A stretch of DNA of 64,000 nucleotides from VAYN01 sp963702075 (GTDB lineage Bacteria > Actinomycetota > Thermoleophilia > Solirubrobacterales > 70-9), in the NCBI GenBank assembly GCA_963702075.1, contig OY969703.1, positions 2,170,001-2,234,000 on the forward strand. Reading direction: 5' to 3'. A program made the position numbers and the translations under genes. A model generated the notes under the pieces. That model did no database searches, was not told where the DNA came from, and worked only from the letters and a program-made list of their open reading frames with translations. Below are positions 10,771-19,065 of this stretch, piece after piece (position 1 is the stretch's first letter; every line of letters begins with the position of its first letter).

Positions 10771-12756
10771 CTAAAGAATCAACGACTCCTCGTGCACGAC
10801 CTTGCGGGGCGCGACCTGGGTCGCCTCGTGGGTGCCGAGCGGGTCGAAGTCGGGAAGCGCGCCGAAGGCGAGCCCGGTCAACCGCTCGATCTCGCTCACC
10901 TGGACCTGGAAGGTGCTGTAAGCACCGAAGGAGAACTCCTCGGGGACGGGCGCCACCTCCAGCCCGGCGTCGATCAGGCTCTCCTGGCTGAGCAGGTATG
11001 CGGTCGCCGAGAGCAACCCGGGCGACTTCGCCATCACCACCACCTTCCAGAACTGCAGCGGCAGCTTCACCTCGCGGTACTCGGGGTCGGCGTCGGCGAG
11101 GATCGGACCGCTGAAGACGCAGACCTTGAACTGGTCGTTGTCGGCGTGGTCGAGGATGTAATCCTCGAGGCCCGCCCAGAGGGTCGCGTTGCGGTTGAAG
11201 TCGGCGTGCTGCGGCGAGCAGTTGGTGAAGTGGAAGGTGTCGTCGTTCGCCGCCTTGGCGATCTCTCCCCAAGCGGGATCGAGGCGGCGAACCAGGTGGC
11301 CGCGGTCGAGTTTGTTGGCGGCGTAGATCGCCTCGCCCATCTGGTATTCGCTCGGGATGCGGGGGTCGAAGCTCCAGCGGTCGGGGTCGCGCTTGATCCG
11401 CTGCTCGGTCGCGCCGTCGATGTTGACCGCGGTGAACCGCGCAATCTTGCGGCCTTTGCTCACCACCAGGCTGAAGTGGTGATAGGGCAGCACGTGGCCG
11501 GCGTCTTTGCCGGCGGCGTCGGTCCAGGTCGCCGCATCGGCGAGGAGACCGTCGCCCAGCTCCGGCAGCGGGACGCTGCGCTTGCCGTCGCCGAGGAAGC
11601 CCGGGTCATAACCCTTCCGATTCGAATAGTCCGGTTCGATTTCGACCTTCTCCAGCAGCGCCGCCTCCGGAGCGGCGCCGTTGCCGGAGAAGACCGGCCC
11701 CGTGACCGCGCCGTTCGAGGGGTCGAGCACCGGCCCCAGCAGGGGGTTCGGCTGCGCCGCCGCGACCTTGCGCAAGTGGCCGACGATCTGGCTGATCCGG
11801 ATCCCCTCGTTGATCACGCCCCCCGGCTCCGAGCTGCTGGGGACGCTGGCGTGGTGCAGGGCGACGAACTCCCACTGGTCGTTGAAGACCGGCGAGCCGG
11901 AGGAGCCGGGTTCGGTGTCGGTCTCGTAGTGGAGCATCTGGTCCACCGCGTCGACGACTTTGTTTTCGCGTAGGGCCACCTGCTTGCGCTGGCCGGCGGG
12001 GTGCTGGACGATCGTCACGCACTCGCCGACGATCGTCTTCCCTTCGGCTTCGATCAGCGGGTTGAAGCCGTAGCCGTCGACGGCGGCGGCGCTGGGATCG
12101 ACCGCGACCAGGGCGAAGTCGAGGTCTTTGTCGTTGATGAAGAGCGCGTCGGGGGCAAAGGCAAAACGGTGCGACTGCCGTGGCTGGCCGTCGGTCCCGT
12201 CCTCGAAGTCGAACTCGATCGCGCTGGTGGCCGCCGTCGCTGCGTCCGGGAGGACGTGGTGGTTGGTCAGCAGCAGGTGCGGGGCGACAAGCGAGCCGGT
12301 GCCGTAGCCGACCGTCCTGCCGCTGGCGTCGCCGATGTCGACGCGGCCGACGGCGTGCGCGGCCCCGACCCCGCGCTCGAGATAGCTGACGCCGACGAAG
12401 TCGACGGTGCCGATGATCTTCTCCAGGACCTCGCCGGCCGCCTTCAGCGGCTCGCCGTCGGGTGCCTGGCCCCAGGCCATGCCGCGGTCGATTGCCGTGG
12501 CGACGATCTCCTCGGCCGAGCCGCGGGGGACGTCCTCGCGCTGCATCGGGATCGGCGCCCGTGCCCAGTAGCGGCTCAAGCGGTCGAGCCGCGCCGCCAC
12601 CCGCGCCGGCTCGTCGGCGAGGCCGAGACCGCCCGGTTTCTTCAGCTCGGCGAGGTTCTGCTCCCGCGCTCCCTCTCGCTTGGCGACGCGAGAGGCAGCG
12701 GCCGCTTGCTGCTCCTCGAACAGCTGCGTTTGGGCTGGTGATTCCAGAACGCTCAA
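10771..12756 (-). CDS. trypsin-like serine protease fused to DNA/RNA non-specific endonuclease
   Basis: A 661-residue two-enzyme fusion. Residues 1-110 are polar and partly helical. Residues 115-335 form a V8/trypsin-like protease with His167 (TNHHVL), Asp213 (DLDFALV) and Ser286 (EPGSSGSPVF). Residues 375-635 form an EndoG/NUC1-type beta-beta-alpha-metal nuclease with DRGH (484-487) and NRNATLW carrying the metal-binding Asn. No signal peptide or membrane segment is visible, so both activities should be cytoplasmic unless exported in another way. The start is TTG, the first in-frame candidate after a stop. A TTGACA-17-TTTAGT promoter-like pair lies immediately upstream. The role is unknown; a conflict or regulated cell-damage function is inference. 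Confidence 0.88.
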   Translation of the reverse strand: MSVLESPAQTQLFEEQQAAAASRVAKREGAREQNLAELKKPGGLGLADEPARVAARLDRLSRYWARAPIPMQREDVPRGSAEEIVATAIDRGMAWGQAPDGEPLKAAGEVLEKIIGTVDFVGVSYLERGVGAAHAVGRVDIGDASGRTVGYGTGSLVAPHLLLTNHHVLPDAATAATSAIEFDFEDGTDGQPRQSHRFAFAPDALFINDKDLDFALVAVDPSAAAVDGYGFNPLIEAEGKTIVGECVTIVQHPAGQRKQVALRENKVVDAVDQMLHYETDTEPGSSGSPVFNDQWEFVALHHASVPSSSEPGGVINEGIRISQIVGHLRKVAAAQPNPLLGPVLDPSNGAVTGPVFSGNGAAPEAALLEKVEIEPDYSNRKGYDPGFLGDGKRSVPLPELGDGLLADAATWTDAAGKDAGHVLPYHHFSLVVSKGRKIARFTAVNIDGATEQRIKRDPDRWSFDPRIPSEYQMGEAIYAANKLDRGHLVRRLDPAWGEIAKAANDDTFHFTNCSPQHADFNRNATLWAGLEDYILDHADNDQFKVCVFSGPILADADPEYREVKLPLQFWKVVVMAKSPGLLSATAYLLSQESLIDAGLEVAPVPEEFSFGAYSTFQVQVSEIERLTGLAFGALPDFDPLGTHEATQVAPRKVVHEESLIL

Positions 12757-12834
12757 GGGACAGTCACTAAACCTGCCTCCTGGAGACTTGTCAAGTACCT
12801 AGATAAGTATTCACACAATTTCACATCGGCGAGG

Positions 12835-13506
12835 TCACCCGGAGGGAAGGGCGAACTCGTCACGGCGCTTGATCAGCAGCCACTGCGGCTTCTCGCCGCG
12901 GCGCGTGCGCTGGAGGGCAAAGCCGCCCTTCAGCTTCTCGCCATGGAGGACGAAGACGGCGTGGCCGCGTTCCAGTGCCTCCGGCCAGGGCACCCGCCCT
13001 CCCTGCTCGTAGGTGCCGCGGTCCCAGATCTTCACCCAGCCGCCGTCGAGCTCGCCCTCGAAATCGTTGTGGGAGATCGAGTGGTCCTCGACCTCGATCG
13101 CCAGTCGTTTCGCCGCCGGATCCATCGAGGGCTCTTTCGGCACTGCCCAGGAACGCATCACGCCGTCCACCTCGAGCCGCAGGTCGTAGTGGTGCGCGGT
13201 CGCCTGGTGCTCCTGGACGACGAAGACGCCGGCGCTGACGCCGCGGACGGCGAACTGCTCGTGACCCTCGGTCTTCACCTCCTCGACGACCACCTCCTCC
13301 ACTGCCGCGCCCGCGGGGCCTTGGCGGAGAAATGCGAGCAGCTCCTCGACGGCGTCGTCCTCGCCCTCGGCGTGGACCTGCACGCTGCCGTCATCGGCGT
13401 TCCGCACCCAGCCGAGCACACCGAGCTGATCCGCCCGCCGCACCGTCGCTTCCCGAAAACCGACCGCCTGGACGCGCCCGCGCACCTCGGCCCTTATCGC
13501 TCGCAC
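12835..13506 (-). CDS. acylphosphatase domain fused to LigD-type 3'-phosphoesterase domain
   Basis: About 223 residues. Residues 1-90 match acylphosphatase (GRVQAVGFR with its catalytic Arg, then GWVRNADDGSVQVHAEG with its Asn). Residues 100-223 match the DNA ligase D 3'-phosphoesterase fold: FVVQEHQATAHHYDLRLE, RSWAVPKEPS and the late WLLIKRRDEFA. The phosphoesterase domain usually trims 3'-phosphates or ribonucleotides at DNA ends in non-homologous end joining. Here it lacks ligase and polymerase domains. GTG 13506 is chosen because AAGGAGG sits four bases upstream; the frame is open further back into the divergent neighbour but is not conserved-looking there. Confidence 0.85.
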   Translation of the reverse strand: MRAIRAEVRGRVQAVGFREATVRRADQLGVLGWVRNADDGSVQVHAEGEDDAVEELLAFLRQGPAGAAVEEVVVEEVKTEGHEQFAVRGVSAGVFVVQEHQATAHHYDLRLEVDGVMRSWAVPKEPSMDPAAKRLAIEVEDHSISHNDFEGELDGGWVKIWDRGTYEQGGRVPWPEALERGHAVFVLHGEKLKGGFALQRTRRGEKPQWLLIKRRDEFALPSG

Positions 13507-13563
13507 CGCCCCTCCTTCGCTCGCTCCACCCAGCAGGCTAACCGCGCCCGTTAACGTCAGCGC

Positions 13564-14388
13564 ATGCGACGGTTCCTGCTCGCACCGATCGTCTTCGGCT
13601 TCCTTCTGCTTGCACCGGCATCGGGAGCAGGCGCCGCTGCGGCGGGCGCTGCCTGCGCGCCGGTCCAGCATCGTGCCGGCGGCGTCTGGAAGGCGACCGC
13701 CACCACCGCGCCGTGGCAGTGGCAGCTACAGGGGCAGATCGACACTGGCGTCCCGGCCTGCTTCTTCGACGTCGACGGCTTCGAAACGCCGGCGGCCACG
13801 GTGGCCGCCCTGCACCGGGCCGGCCGCGTCGCGATCTGTTACCTCGACGTCGGCAGCTGGGAGAGCTATCGCCCCGATGCCGGGCGCTTCCCGCGCTCGG
13901 TGATCGGAGATCGCTACGAAGGCTTTCCCGACGAGCGCTGGCTCGACGTCTCCCGCTTCGGCCTCTTCGCGCCGATCCTCGAGCGCCGCTTCCGGCTCTG
14001 CGCCCGCAAGGGCTTCGACGCGGTCGAGCCCGACAACATCGCCGGCTGGGAAAACCGGACCGGGTTCCACCTCACCGCTGTCGATCAGCTGCGCTTCAAC
14101 CGCTGGGTGGCGGCGCGGGTACACGCGCTGGGGATGGCGGTCGCACTCAAGAACGACCCGCGCCAGGTGCCGCAGCTGGTCGGGCAATTCGACTTCGCGA
14201 TCGTCGAGCAGTGCTTCCAGTACCGGGAATGCGACAGCTACTCGCCCTTCATCCGCCGCGACAAGGCGGTCTTCGAGGCCGAGTACGAACTCGAGCCGAG
14301 CGACTACTGCACGGAGGCGAAGGGCCTCGGGTTCAGCGCGATCCGCAAGTCCTACGACCTCTTCGCGCGTCCCTGGCTGCCCTGCTGA
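13564..14388 (+). CDS. secreted GH114-type endo-alpha-1,4-polygalactosaminidase family protein
   Basis: A 274-residue exported protein with a signal peptide over residues 1-28 (MRRFLLAPIVFGFLLLAPAS then an Ala-rich cleavage zone). The TM1410-like (beta/alpha) barrel shows AICYLDVGSWESYRPD, RWLDVSRFG, GFDAVEPDNIAGW and ALKNDPRQVPQL, all hallmarks of glycoside hydrolase family 114. The enzyme would act on extracellular galactosaminoglycan-like polysaccharide. It is divergent from the acylphosphatase fusion with a 57-base gap. Glycosyltransferases follow on the same strand, so a surface-polysaccharide role is plausible. Confidence 0.85.
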   Translation: MRRFLLAPIVFGFLLLAPASGAGAAAAGAACAPVQHRAGGVWKATATTAPWQWQLQGQIDTGVPACFFDVDGFETPAATVAALHRAGRVAICYLDVGSWESYRPDAGRFPRSVIGDRYEGFPDERWLDVSRFGLFAPILERRFRLCARKGFDAVEPDNIAGWENRTGFHLTAVDQLRFNRWVAARVHALGMAVALKNDPRQVPQLVGQFDFAIVEQCFQYRECDSYSPFIRRDKAVFEAEYELEPSDYCTEAKGLGFSAIRKSYDLFARPWLPC

Positions 14389-14465
14389 AGGGTCGTAGTG
14401 ACAGTGACAGAGCACCTGTCTGAGATCGTGATGCAATTTGTGCAAAGGCGGGTAGGGAGCAGCGG

Positions 14466-14879
14466 ATGAGGATCCCGATCAGCACCGATACCGTGGGTGG
14501 CGTCCTCGCCGCTCGTGCCCCGGACGTACTCGACGGCGCCGCCCTGGCGGAGCTGCGGCGTACGGCTTCGATCTATGCCACACCGGCCCTCGACGAGCCG
14601 TCCGGGCTCAAGGTCATAGAGGCGGCGCGCGAATGCTGTGCGCTCGTTCTCAGCGACGTTCCCTCGCTGCGAAGGTCCTGGGAGGATGCGGCGATCTTCG
14701 TCGACCCCCGCGACCAGATGGCGCTGCACGAAGTCCTCGCCTGCCTGATCGACGCCCCCAAGCTGCGCCAGGACCTGGGCGAATGGGCCCGGCACCGCGC
14801 CGAGGAGCACTCGATCAAGGGGACCTCCTTCACCTACCCCCGGCTCTACCGGCGCCTCCTCGCGAGGGTGCCGGTATGA
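14466..14879 (+). pseudogene. group 1 (GT4) glycosyltransferase with large internal deletion
   Basis: A 137-residue frame in which the first 13 residues (MRIPISTDTVGGV) match the extreme N-terminus of GT4 glycosyltransferases. From about residue 14 the sequence jumps directly to the C-terminal UDP-sugar-binding half: ASIYATPALDEPSGLKVIEA, then LVLSDVPSLR. Roughly 230 residues normally found between these parts are missing, with the frame preserved. The acceptor domain is gone, so activity is unlikely. It overlaps the next glycosyltransferase by ATGA, which shows the operon structure has survived. Confidence 0.7.
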
Positions 14880-15898
14880 AGGTCGTCCTCGCCCGCTCGC
14901 CGGTCTCCGACCGGGACCACGACGAAGCTCGCTTCCTCCGCGGCGTCGTCGCCGAGCTGCAGGAGCGCGGACTCGAGGTGGCGGCCTATGAACCCGTCGA
15001 CGGCGCCGGCGGCTCCAACCTCGACGGCGCCCTCGACGATGCCGACCTCGTCCTCGTCCACGAGGGAAGCGATCCGGGTCTGGTGGCCCAGATCGGCGCC
15101 CACCGCGCCCGCCACGACGGCTACCGGCTGCTCTTCCACGACACCCACCACCGCTCCGCCACGGCGCCGGCGGAGATGGAGCACTTCGACCTCTCGAACT
15201 ACGACGGCGTCCTCGCCGCCGGCGAGGTGATCCGCCGCACTTACCTGGAGCGCGGCTGGGCGGCCCGCGCCTGGACCTGGCACGAAGCCGCCGACGTCCG
15301 CGTCTTCCATCCGGTTCCCGGCGTCGAGCCCGAGAACGACCTCGTTTGGATCGGAGACTGGGGAGACGGCGAGCGCGGCGAGGAGCTGCGCAACTTCCTC
15401 CTGCGCCCAGCCCGGACCGCGCGCCTGAACGGCTCCATATACGGAGCCGGCTACTCGCGCTCGGCGCGGTTGCGGATCGCCCTCGCCCGCCTTCACTACC
15501 GCGGCCGGATCGCCGACGACCGCGTTCCCGAGCTCTTCGCCCACCACCGCCTCACCGTCCACATCCCGCACCGCCCCTACGCCGAGGCTCTGCCGGGAAT
15601 CCCGACGATCCGCCCCTTCGAGGCGATGGCCTGCGGCATCCCCTTGATCTGCGCCCCCTGGGACGATTGCGAGGGACTCTTCCGCACCGAGCAGGACTAC
15701 CTCGTCGCCCGCGACAGCGCCGAGATGCGCGAGGCGATGCAGGCGATCGTCGAGTACCCCGAGCTGGCCGAGAAGCTGCGGGCGAGCGGCCTGGAGACGA
15801 TCCGCTCGCGCCACACCTGCGCCCACCGGGTCGACGAGCTGCTGGCAATCGACGCCGAGCTGCGCGGTCACGCGCCTGTCGAGTTCGTCACCTCCTGA
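14876..15898 (+). CDS. CgeB-like glycosyltransferase
   Basis: A 340-residue glycosyltransferase of the CgeB/DUF3880-plus-GT4 type. The N-terminal half carries DLVLVHEGSDPGL and FHDTHHRS. The C-terminal half carries LVWIGDWGDGERG, VHIPHRPYAEALPG, IRPFEAMACGIPLICAPWDD, and a LFRTEQDYLVARD segment typical of nucleotide-sugar binding in this group. It is cytoplasmic and probably transfers a sugar to a cell-surface or spore-type glycan. The start ATG overlaps the upstream stop (ATGA), so it is translationally coupled to the deleted glycosyltransferase. Donor and acceptor are unknown. Confidence 0.8.
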   Translation: MKVVLARSPVSDRDHDEARFLRGVVAELQERGLEVAAYEPVDGAGGSNLDGALDDADLVLVHEGSDPGLVAQIGAHRARHDGYRLLFHDTHHRSATAPAEMEHFDLSNYDGVLAAGEVIRRTYLERGWAARAWTWHEAADVRVFHPVPGVEPENDLVWIGDWGDGERGEELRNFLLRPARTARLNGSIYGAGYSRSARLRIALARLHYRGRIADDRVPELFAHHRLTVHIPHRPYAEALPGIPTIRPFEAMACGIPLICAPWDDCEGLFRTEQDYLVARDSAEMREAMQAIVEYPELAEKLRASGLETIRSRHTCAHRVDELLAIDAELRGHAPVEFVTS

Positions 15899-15964
15899 AT
15901 AGCTAACTCGATACCGCGCGAGGACACGCTTGCGCACCGGCGCCGGCGCTGCGAGGGTGAGCGC

Positions 15965-17536
15965 ATGCACGACTACGTAATCGTCGGCGCCGGCTCGGCC
16001 GGCTGCGTGCTGGCGAACCGGCTCAGCGAGGACCCCTCGGTGCGGGTGTTGCTGATCGAGGCCGGCAAGCGCGACCGCCATCCCAACATCAAGGTCCCGG
16101 CGGCTTTCGCCAAGCAGTTCAAAACGAAGCTCGACTGGGACCTGGCGACCGAGCCCGAGCCGTACTGCGACAACCGCTCGCTCTACATCCCGCGCGGGAA
16201 AGGGCTCGGCGGCTCGAGCTCGATGAACGCGATGCTCTACGTGCGCGGCAACCCGCTCGACTACGAAGGCTGGGTCGAGGCGGGCGCGACTGGCTGGGGC
16301 TGGGACGACGTCCTCCCCTACTTCCTCCGCGCCGAGGACAACCAGCGCGGTGACTCCGAGTACCACGCGACCGGCGGCCCGCTGCGGGTCGAGGACGAGC
16401 GCTCGCCACGGCCGCTGACCGGCCGCTTCCTCGCCGCCTGCGCCGAGGCCGGCATCCCCCGCATCGCCGACTACAACGGCCCCGAGCAGGACGGCGCCGC
16501 GCTGGCGCAGGTGACCCAGCGGGGCGGCAGACGCTGGAGCGCCGCCGACGCCTACCTGCGCCCGGCGCTCGGGCGGCCGAACCTCGAGGTGGTGACCGGG
16601 GCGCAGGTCTCGGGGCTCGAGATCGAGGGCGGCACCGTGCGGGGCGTGCGCTACTCGCGGCGCCGCGGCGGTGAGCAGCTGGCGCGCGCCGGGCGCGAGG
16701 TGATCCTCAGCGCCGGCGCGATCGGCTCCCCGCAGCTGCTGCTGCTCTCCGGCATCGGACCGGCCGACCAGCTGCGCGACGCCGGTCTGACGGTGCGCCA
16801 CGAGCTGCCGGGGGTCGGCGAGAACCTCCAGGACCACCCCTACGTGATCTGCAGCTGGGACGTCCCCGGCGGCGGCTCGCTCGCCGACGCCGAGAAACCG
16901 AAGGCGCTGCTCGAATACCTGCTGCGCCGCACCGGCCCGCTCACCTCCACGGTCGCCGAGGCCTTCGCCTTCGTCCGCAGCCGCCCCGGCCTGCCGTCCC
17001 CCGACCTCCAGTTCCACTTCGCCCCCGCCTACTTCTCCGACAACGGCTTCGAGGAATACGACGGCCACGCGATCAGCTCCGGCCCGGTCCTGGTCAAACC
17101 GCGCAGCCGCGGCTGGGTGCGCCTGCGCTCGGCCGACCCGGCGGCGAAGCCGCGGATCCTCACCAACTCGCTCGCCGAGGAGGAGGACGTCGCCGCCCTC
17201 GTCGCCGGCGTCCGCCTGGCGCGCGAGATCGCCGCCGCCGGCCCCCTCGCCGAGGTGGTCGGCCGCGAGATCTTCCCCGGCGGCGAAGTCGACACCGACG
17301 AGGCGATCGCCGCCGACATCCGCCGCCGCACCGAGCTCCTCTACCACCCGGTCGGCACCTGCCGGATGGGCGCCGGCGGGGAGGCCGTCGTCGACCCCGA
17401 GCTGCGGGTTCGCGGCCTCGAGGGCCTGCGCGTGGTCGACGCCTCGGTGATGCCGGTCGTCCCCAACGGCAACACCAACGCCCCGACGATCATGATCGCC
17501 GAGAAAGCCGCCGATTTGATCCGGGCTGCCGTGTGA
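15965..17536 (+). CDS. GMC family FAD-dependent oxidoreductase
   Basis: A 523-residue glucose-methanol-choline oxidoreductase. It shows the N-terminal dinucleotide motif IVGAGSAGCVLANRL, the GGSSSMNAMLYVRG FAD loop, and the second signature SAGAIGSPQLLLLSGIGP. The C-terminal GMC_oxred_C domain carries YHPVGTCRMG with the active-site His and VVPNGNTNAPTIMIAEKAA. The length is normal. Alcohol or choline-type substrates are expected for the family; specificity cannot be assigned. It starts at ATG 66 bases after the glycosyltransferase, probably under its own promoter. Confidence 0.9.
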   Translation: MHDYVIVGAGSAGCVLANRLSEDPSVRVLLIEAGKRDRHPNIKVPAAFAKQFKTKLDWDLATEPEPYCDNRSLYIPRGKGLGGSSSMNAMLYVRGNPLDYEGWVEAGATGWGWDDVLPYFLRAEDNQRGDSEYHATGGPLRVEDERSPRPLTGRFLAACAEAGIPRIADYNGPEQDGAALAQVTQRGGRRWSAADAYLRPALGRPNLEVVTGAQVSGLEIEGGTVRGVRYSRRRGGEQLARAGREVILSAGAIGSPQLLLLSGIGPADQLRDAGLTVRHELPGVGENLQDHPYVICSWDVPGGGSLADAEKPKALLEYLLRRTGPLTSTVAEAFAFVRSRPGLPSPDLQFHFAPAYFSDNGFEEYDGHAISSGPVLVKPRSRGWVRLRSADPAAKPRILTNSLAEEEDVAALVAGVRLAREIAAAGPLAEVVGREIFPGGEVDTDEAIAADIRRRTELLYHPVGTCRMGAGGEAVVDPELRVRGLEGLRVVDASVMPVVPNGNTNAPTIMIAEKAADLIRAAV

Positions 17537-17621
17537 CAGCCGCCGGCCAGAGGTTGCCGGCGACGGGCATGGGTGAGATGGTCGGGCGAAGTCCTCGCTC
17601 GCAACGAAAAGGAGATTCACG

Positions 17622-18449
17622 ATGCCCGACGGTGCCGCCCTCAATCCGGAGCTGAAGCAGAAACACCGGAAGATGTGGGCCTCCGGTGACTACCCGTCGA
17701 TGGTCGAGACCTTCCTCACGCCGCTCGGCCCGCGCCTGGTCGAGGCCTGCGGCATCGGCCCGGGCGACCGCGTCCTCGACGTCGCCGCCGGCACCGGCAA
17801 CGCCTCGCTGCCGGCTGCCGCGACCGGGGCGAGCGTCGTCGCCAGCGACCTGACGCCGGAGCTGTTCGAGGCCGGCCGCGCCCGCGCCGCCGCGGCCGGA
17901 GTCGAGCTCGAGTGGGCCGAGGCCGACGCCGAGAACTTGCCCTTCGACGACGCGAGCTTCGACGTCGTGATCTCCTCGATCGGGGTGATGTTCGCGCCCC
18001 ACCACCAGGCCGCGGCCGACGAGATGGTCCGCGTCTGCCGCCCAGGCGGCAAGATCGGCCTGCTGAGCTGGACGCCGGAGGGGATGATCGGCGCGCTCTT
18101 CAAAACGATGGGTGGGTTCATGCCGGCACCCCCGCCGGGAGTGCAGCCGCCGCCGCTCTGGGGCGGCGAGAACCACCTGCGCGAGCTCTTCGGCGACCGG
18201 GTCGAGCTCGAGAGCGTCGAGCGCGGCGTCCTCGACGTCACCGCCTTCGAGCGGCCCGACGATTACGGCGAGCACTTCAAGGGGCGCTACGGCCCGACGA
18301 TCGCCGCCCGGGCGAACGCCGAGAAAGAGGGGCGGACGGATGAGTTCGACCACGCCCTGAGCGAGATCTGCGCCGAGTGGAACCGCGGCAGCGACGACGA
18401 CGCCCGCTTCGAGATGGAGTACCTGCTCACGGTCGGGCGCCGCGCGTAG
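17622..18449 (+). CDS. class I SAM-dependent methyltransferase
   Basis: A 275-residue Methyltransf_11/25-type enzyme with motif I VLDVAAGTGNASLPAA, an acidic strand-2 end (VVASDLTPELFEAG), the ADAENLPFDDASFDVV motif, and a C-terminal part typical of ubiquinone/menaquinone-type methyltransferases of unknown substrate. A strong AAGGAG sits eight bases before the ATG. It ends just before two stacked hairpins that separate it from the convergent NTF2-like gene. Confidence 0.88.
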   Translation: MPDGAALNPELKQKHRKMWASGDYPSMVETFLTPLGPRLVEACGIGPGDRVLDVAAGTGNASLPAAATGASVVASDLTPELFEAGRARAAAAGVELEWAEADAENLPFDDASFDVVISSIGVMFAPHHQAAADEMVRVCRPGGKIGLLSWTPEGMIGALFKTMGGFMPAPPPGVQPPPLWGGENHLRELFGDRVELESVERGVLDVTAFERPDDYGEHFKGRYGPTIAARANAEKEGRTDEFDHALSEICAEWNRGSDDDARFEMEYLLTVGRRA

Positions 18450-18453
18450 CGGC

Positions 18454-18520
18454 GTGTCGACTTTTGCGCCCTTTCGGACGCATAAGTCGACACGGGGACC
18501 GCACCGTCAGGTGCGGTCCC
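18454..18520. terminator. double hairpin, bidirectional terminator
   Basis: Two adjacent inverted repeats fill the gap between convergent genes. GTGTCGACTT at 18454-18463 pairs with AAGTCGACAC at 18484-18493. GGGACCGCACC at 18495-18505 pairs with GGTGCGGTCCC at 18510-18520 around a four-base loop. They are perfect stems without a strong T-run, as is usual for high-GC actinobacterial terminators. Confidence 0.75.
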
Positions 18521-18527
18521 TCTGCGC

Positions 18528-18902
18528 TCAGCGGGCGAATACCCGGTTACCGACGGCGGGGTCGCCGATCTGTACGAACCCGGTCAGCTTGCCGTCGCCG
18601 TTGTAGGTGAGGACGTCGGCGACCTCGCTCGACTCGCCGTCGAGCGTGACCGTGGTCAAGACCACGACCTTGTCGCCGTCGGCGACGAAGTCGTGGGGTT
18701 CGGTCTTGACCCCTTTCTCGCCCAGTTTGGCCCAGACGCCGGCGACCTCTCCCTTGCCCCGGTAGGTGCCGGTCAGCGAGTTGTCGCCGCGGACCTCCCA
18801 GGCCACGGAATCGTCCATGTTCTCCATCGCCCCGGCTGCATCGCCTTCGCTGAAGGCGCGATAGGCGGCTTCGGCGGTGGACCTGTTGTCGTCTGCACTC
18901 AT
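18528..18902 (-). CDS. NTF2-like / SnoaL-like protein
   Basis: A 124-residue small cone-shaped-barrel protein with STAEAAYRAFSEGDAAGAME, VAWEVRGDNSLTG and GVWAKLGE, typical of stand-alone SnoaL-like/NTF2-like proteins that bind or isomerise small hydrophobic molecules. The start is ATG 18902 because AAGGAGG lies seven bases upstream; longer open versions have no such support. Function is unknown. Confidence 0.8.
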   Translation of the reverse strand: MSADDNRSTAEAAYRAFSEGDAAGAMENMDDSVAWEVRGDNSLTGTYRGKGEVAGVWAKLGEKGVKTEPHDFVADGDKVVVLTTVTLDGESSEVADVLTYNGDGKLTGFVQIGDPAVGNRVFAR

Positions 18903-19065
18903 GGCAGTCCTCCTTGGCGCGCGCAGGGCGCGCGAACGAGGCTCCCATCTACCACCGGCCGGCGATCCACCTCTCCTCGCCGGTCCCCTCGACGCTATCC
19001 CGATCGCCACACGCAAGCAAGGGCCGATCGGGCCAAAGACGCCGTTTCGTCGTGGCGGCAGGCAC

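Noticed and set aside
14846..17644. A 932-codon open frame on the minus strand
   Set aside because: It is antisense to the intact CgeB-like glycosyltransferase and GMC oxidoreductase genes and shows no domain.
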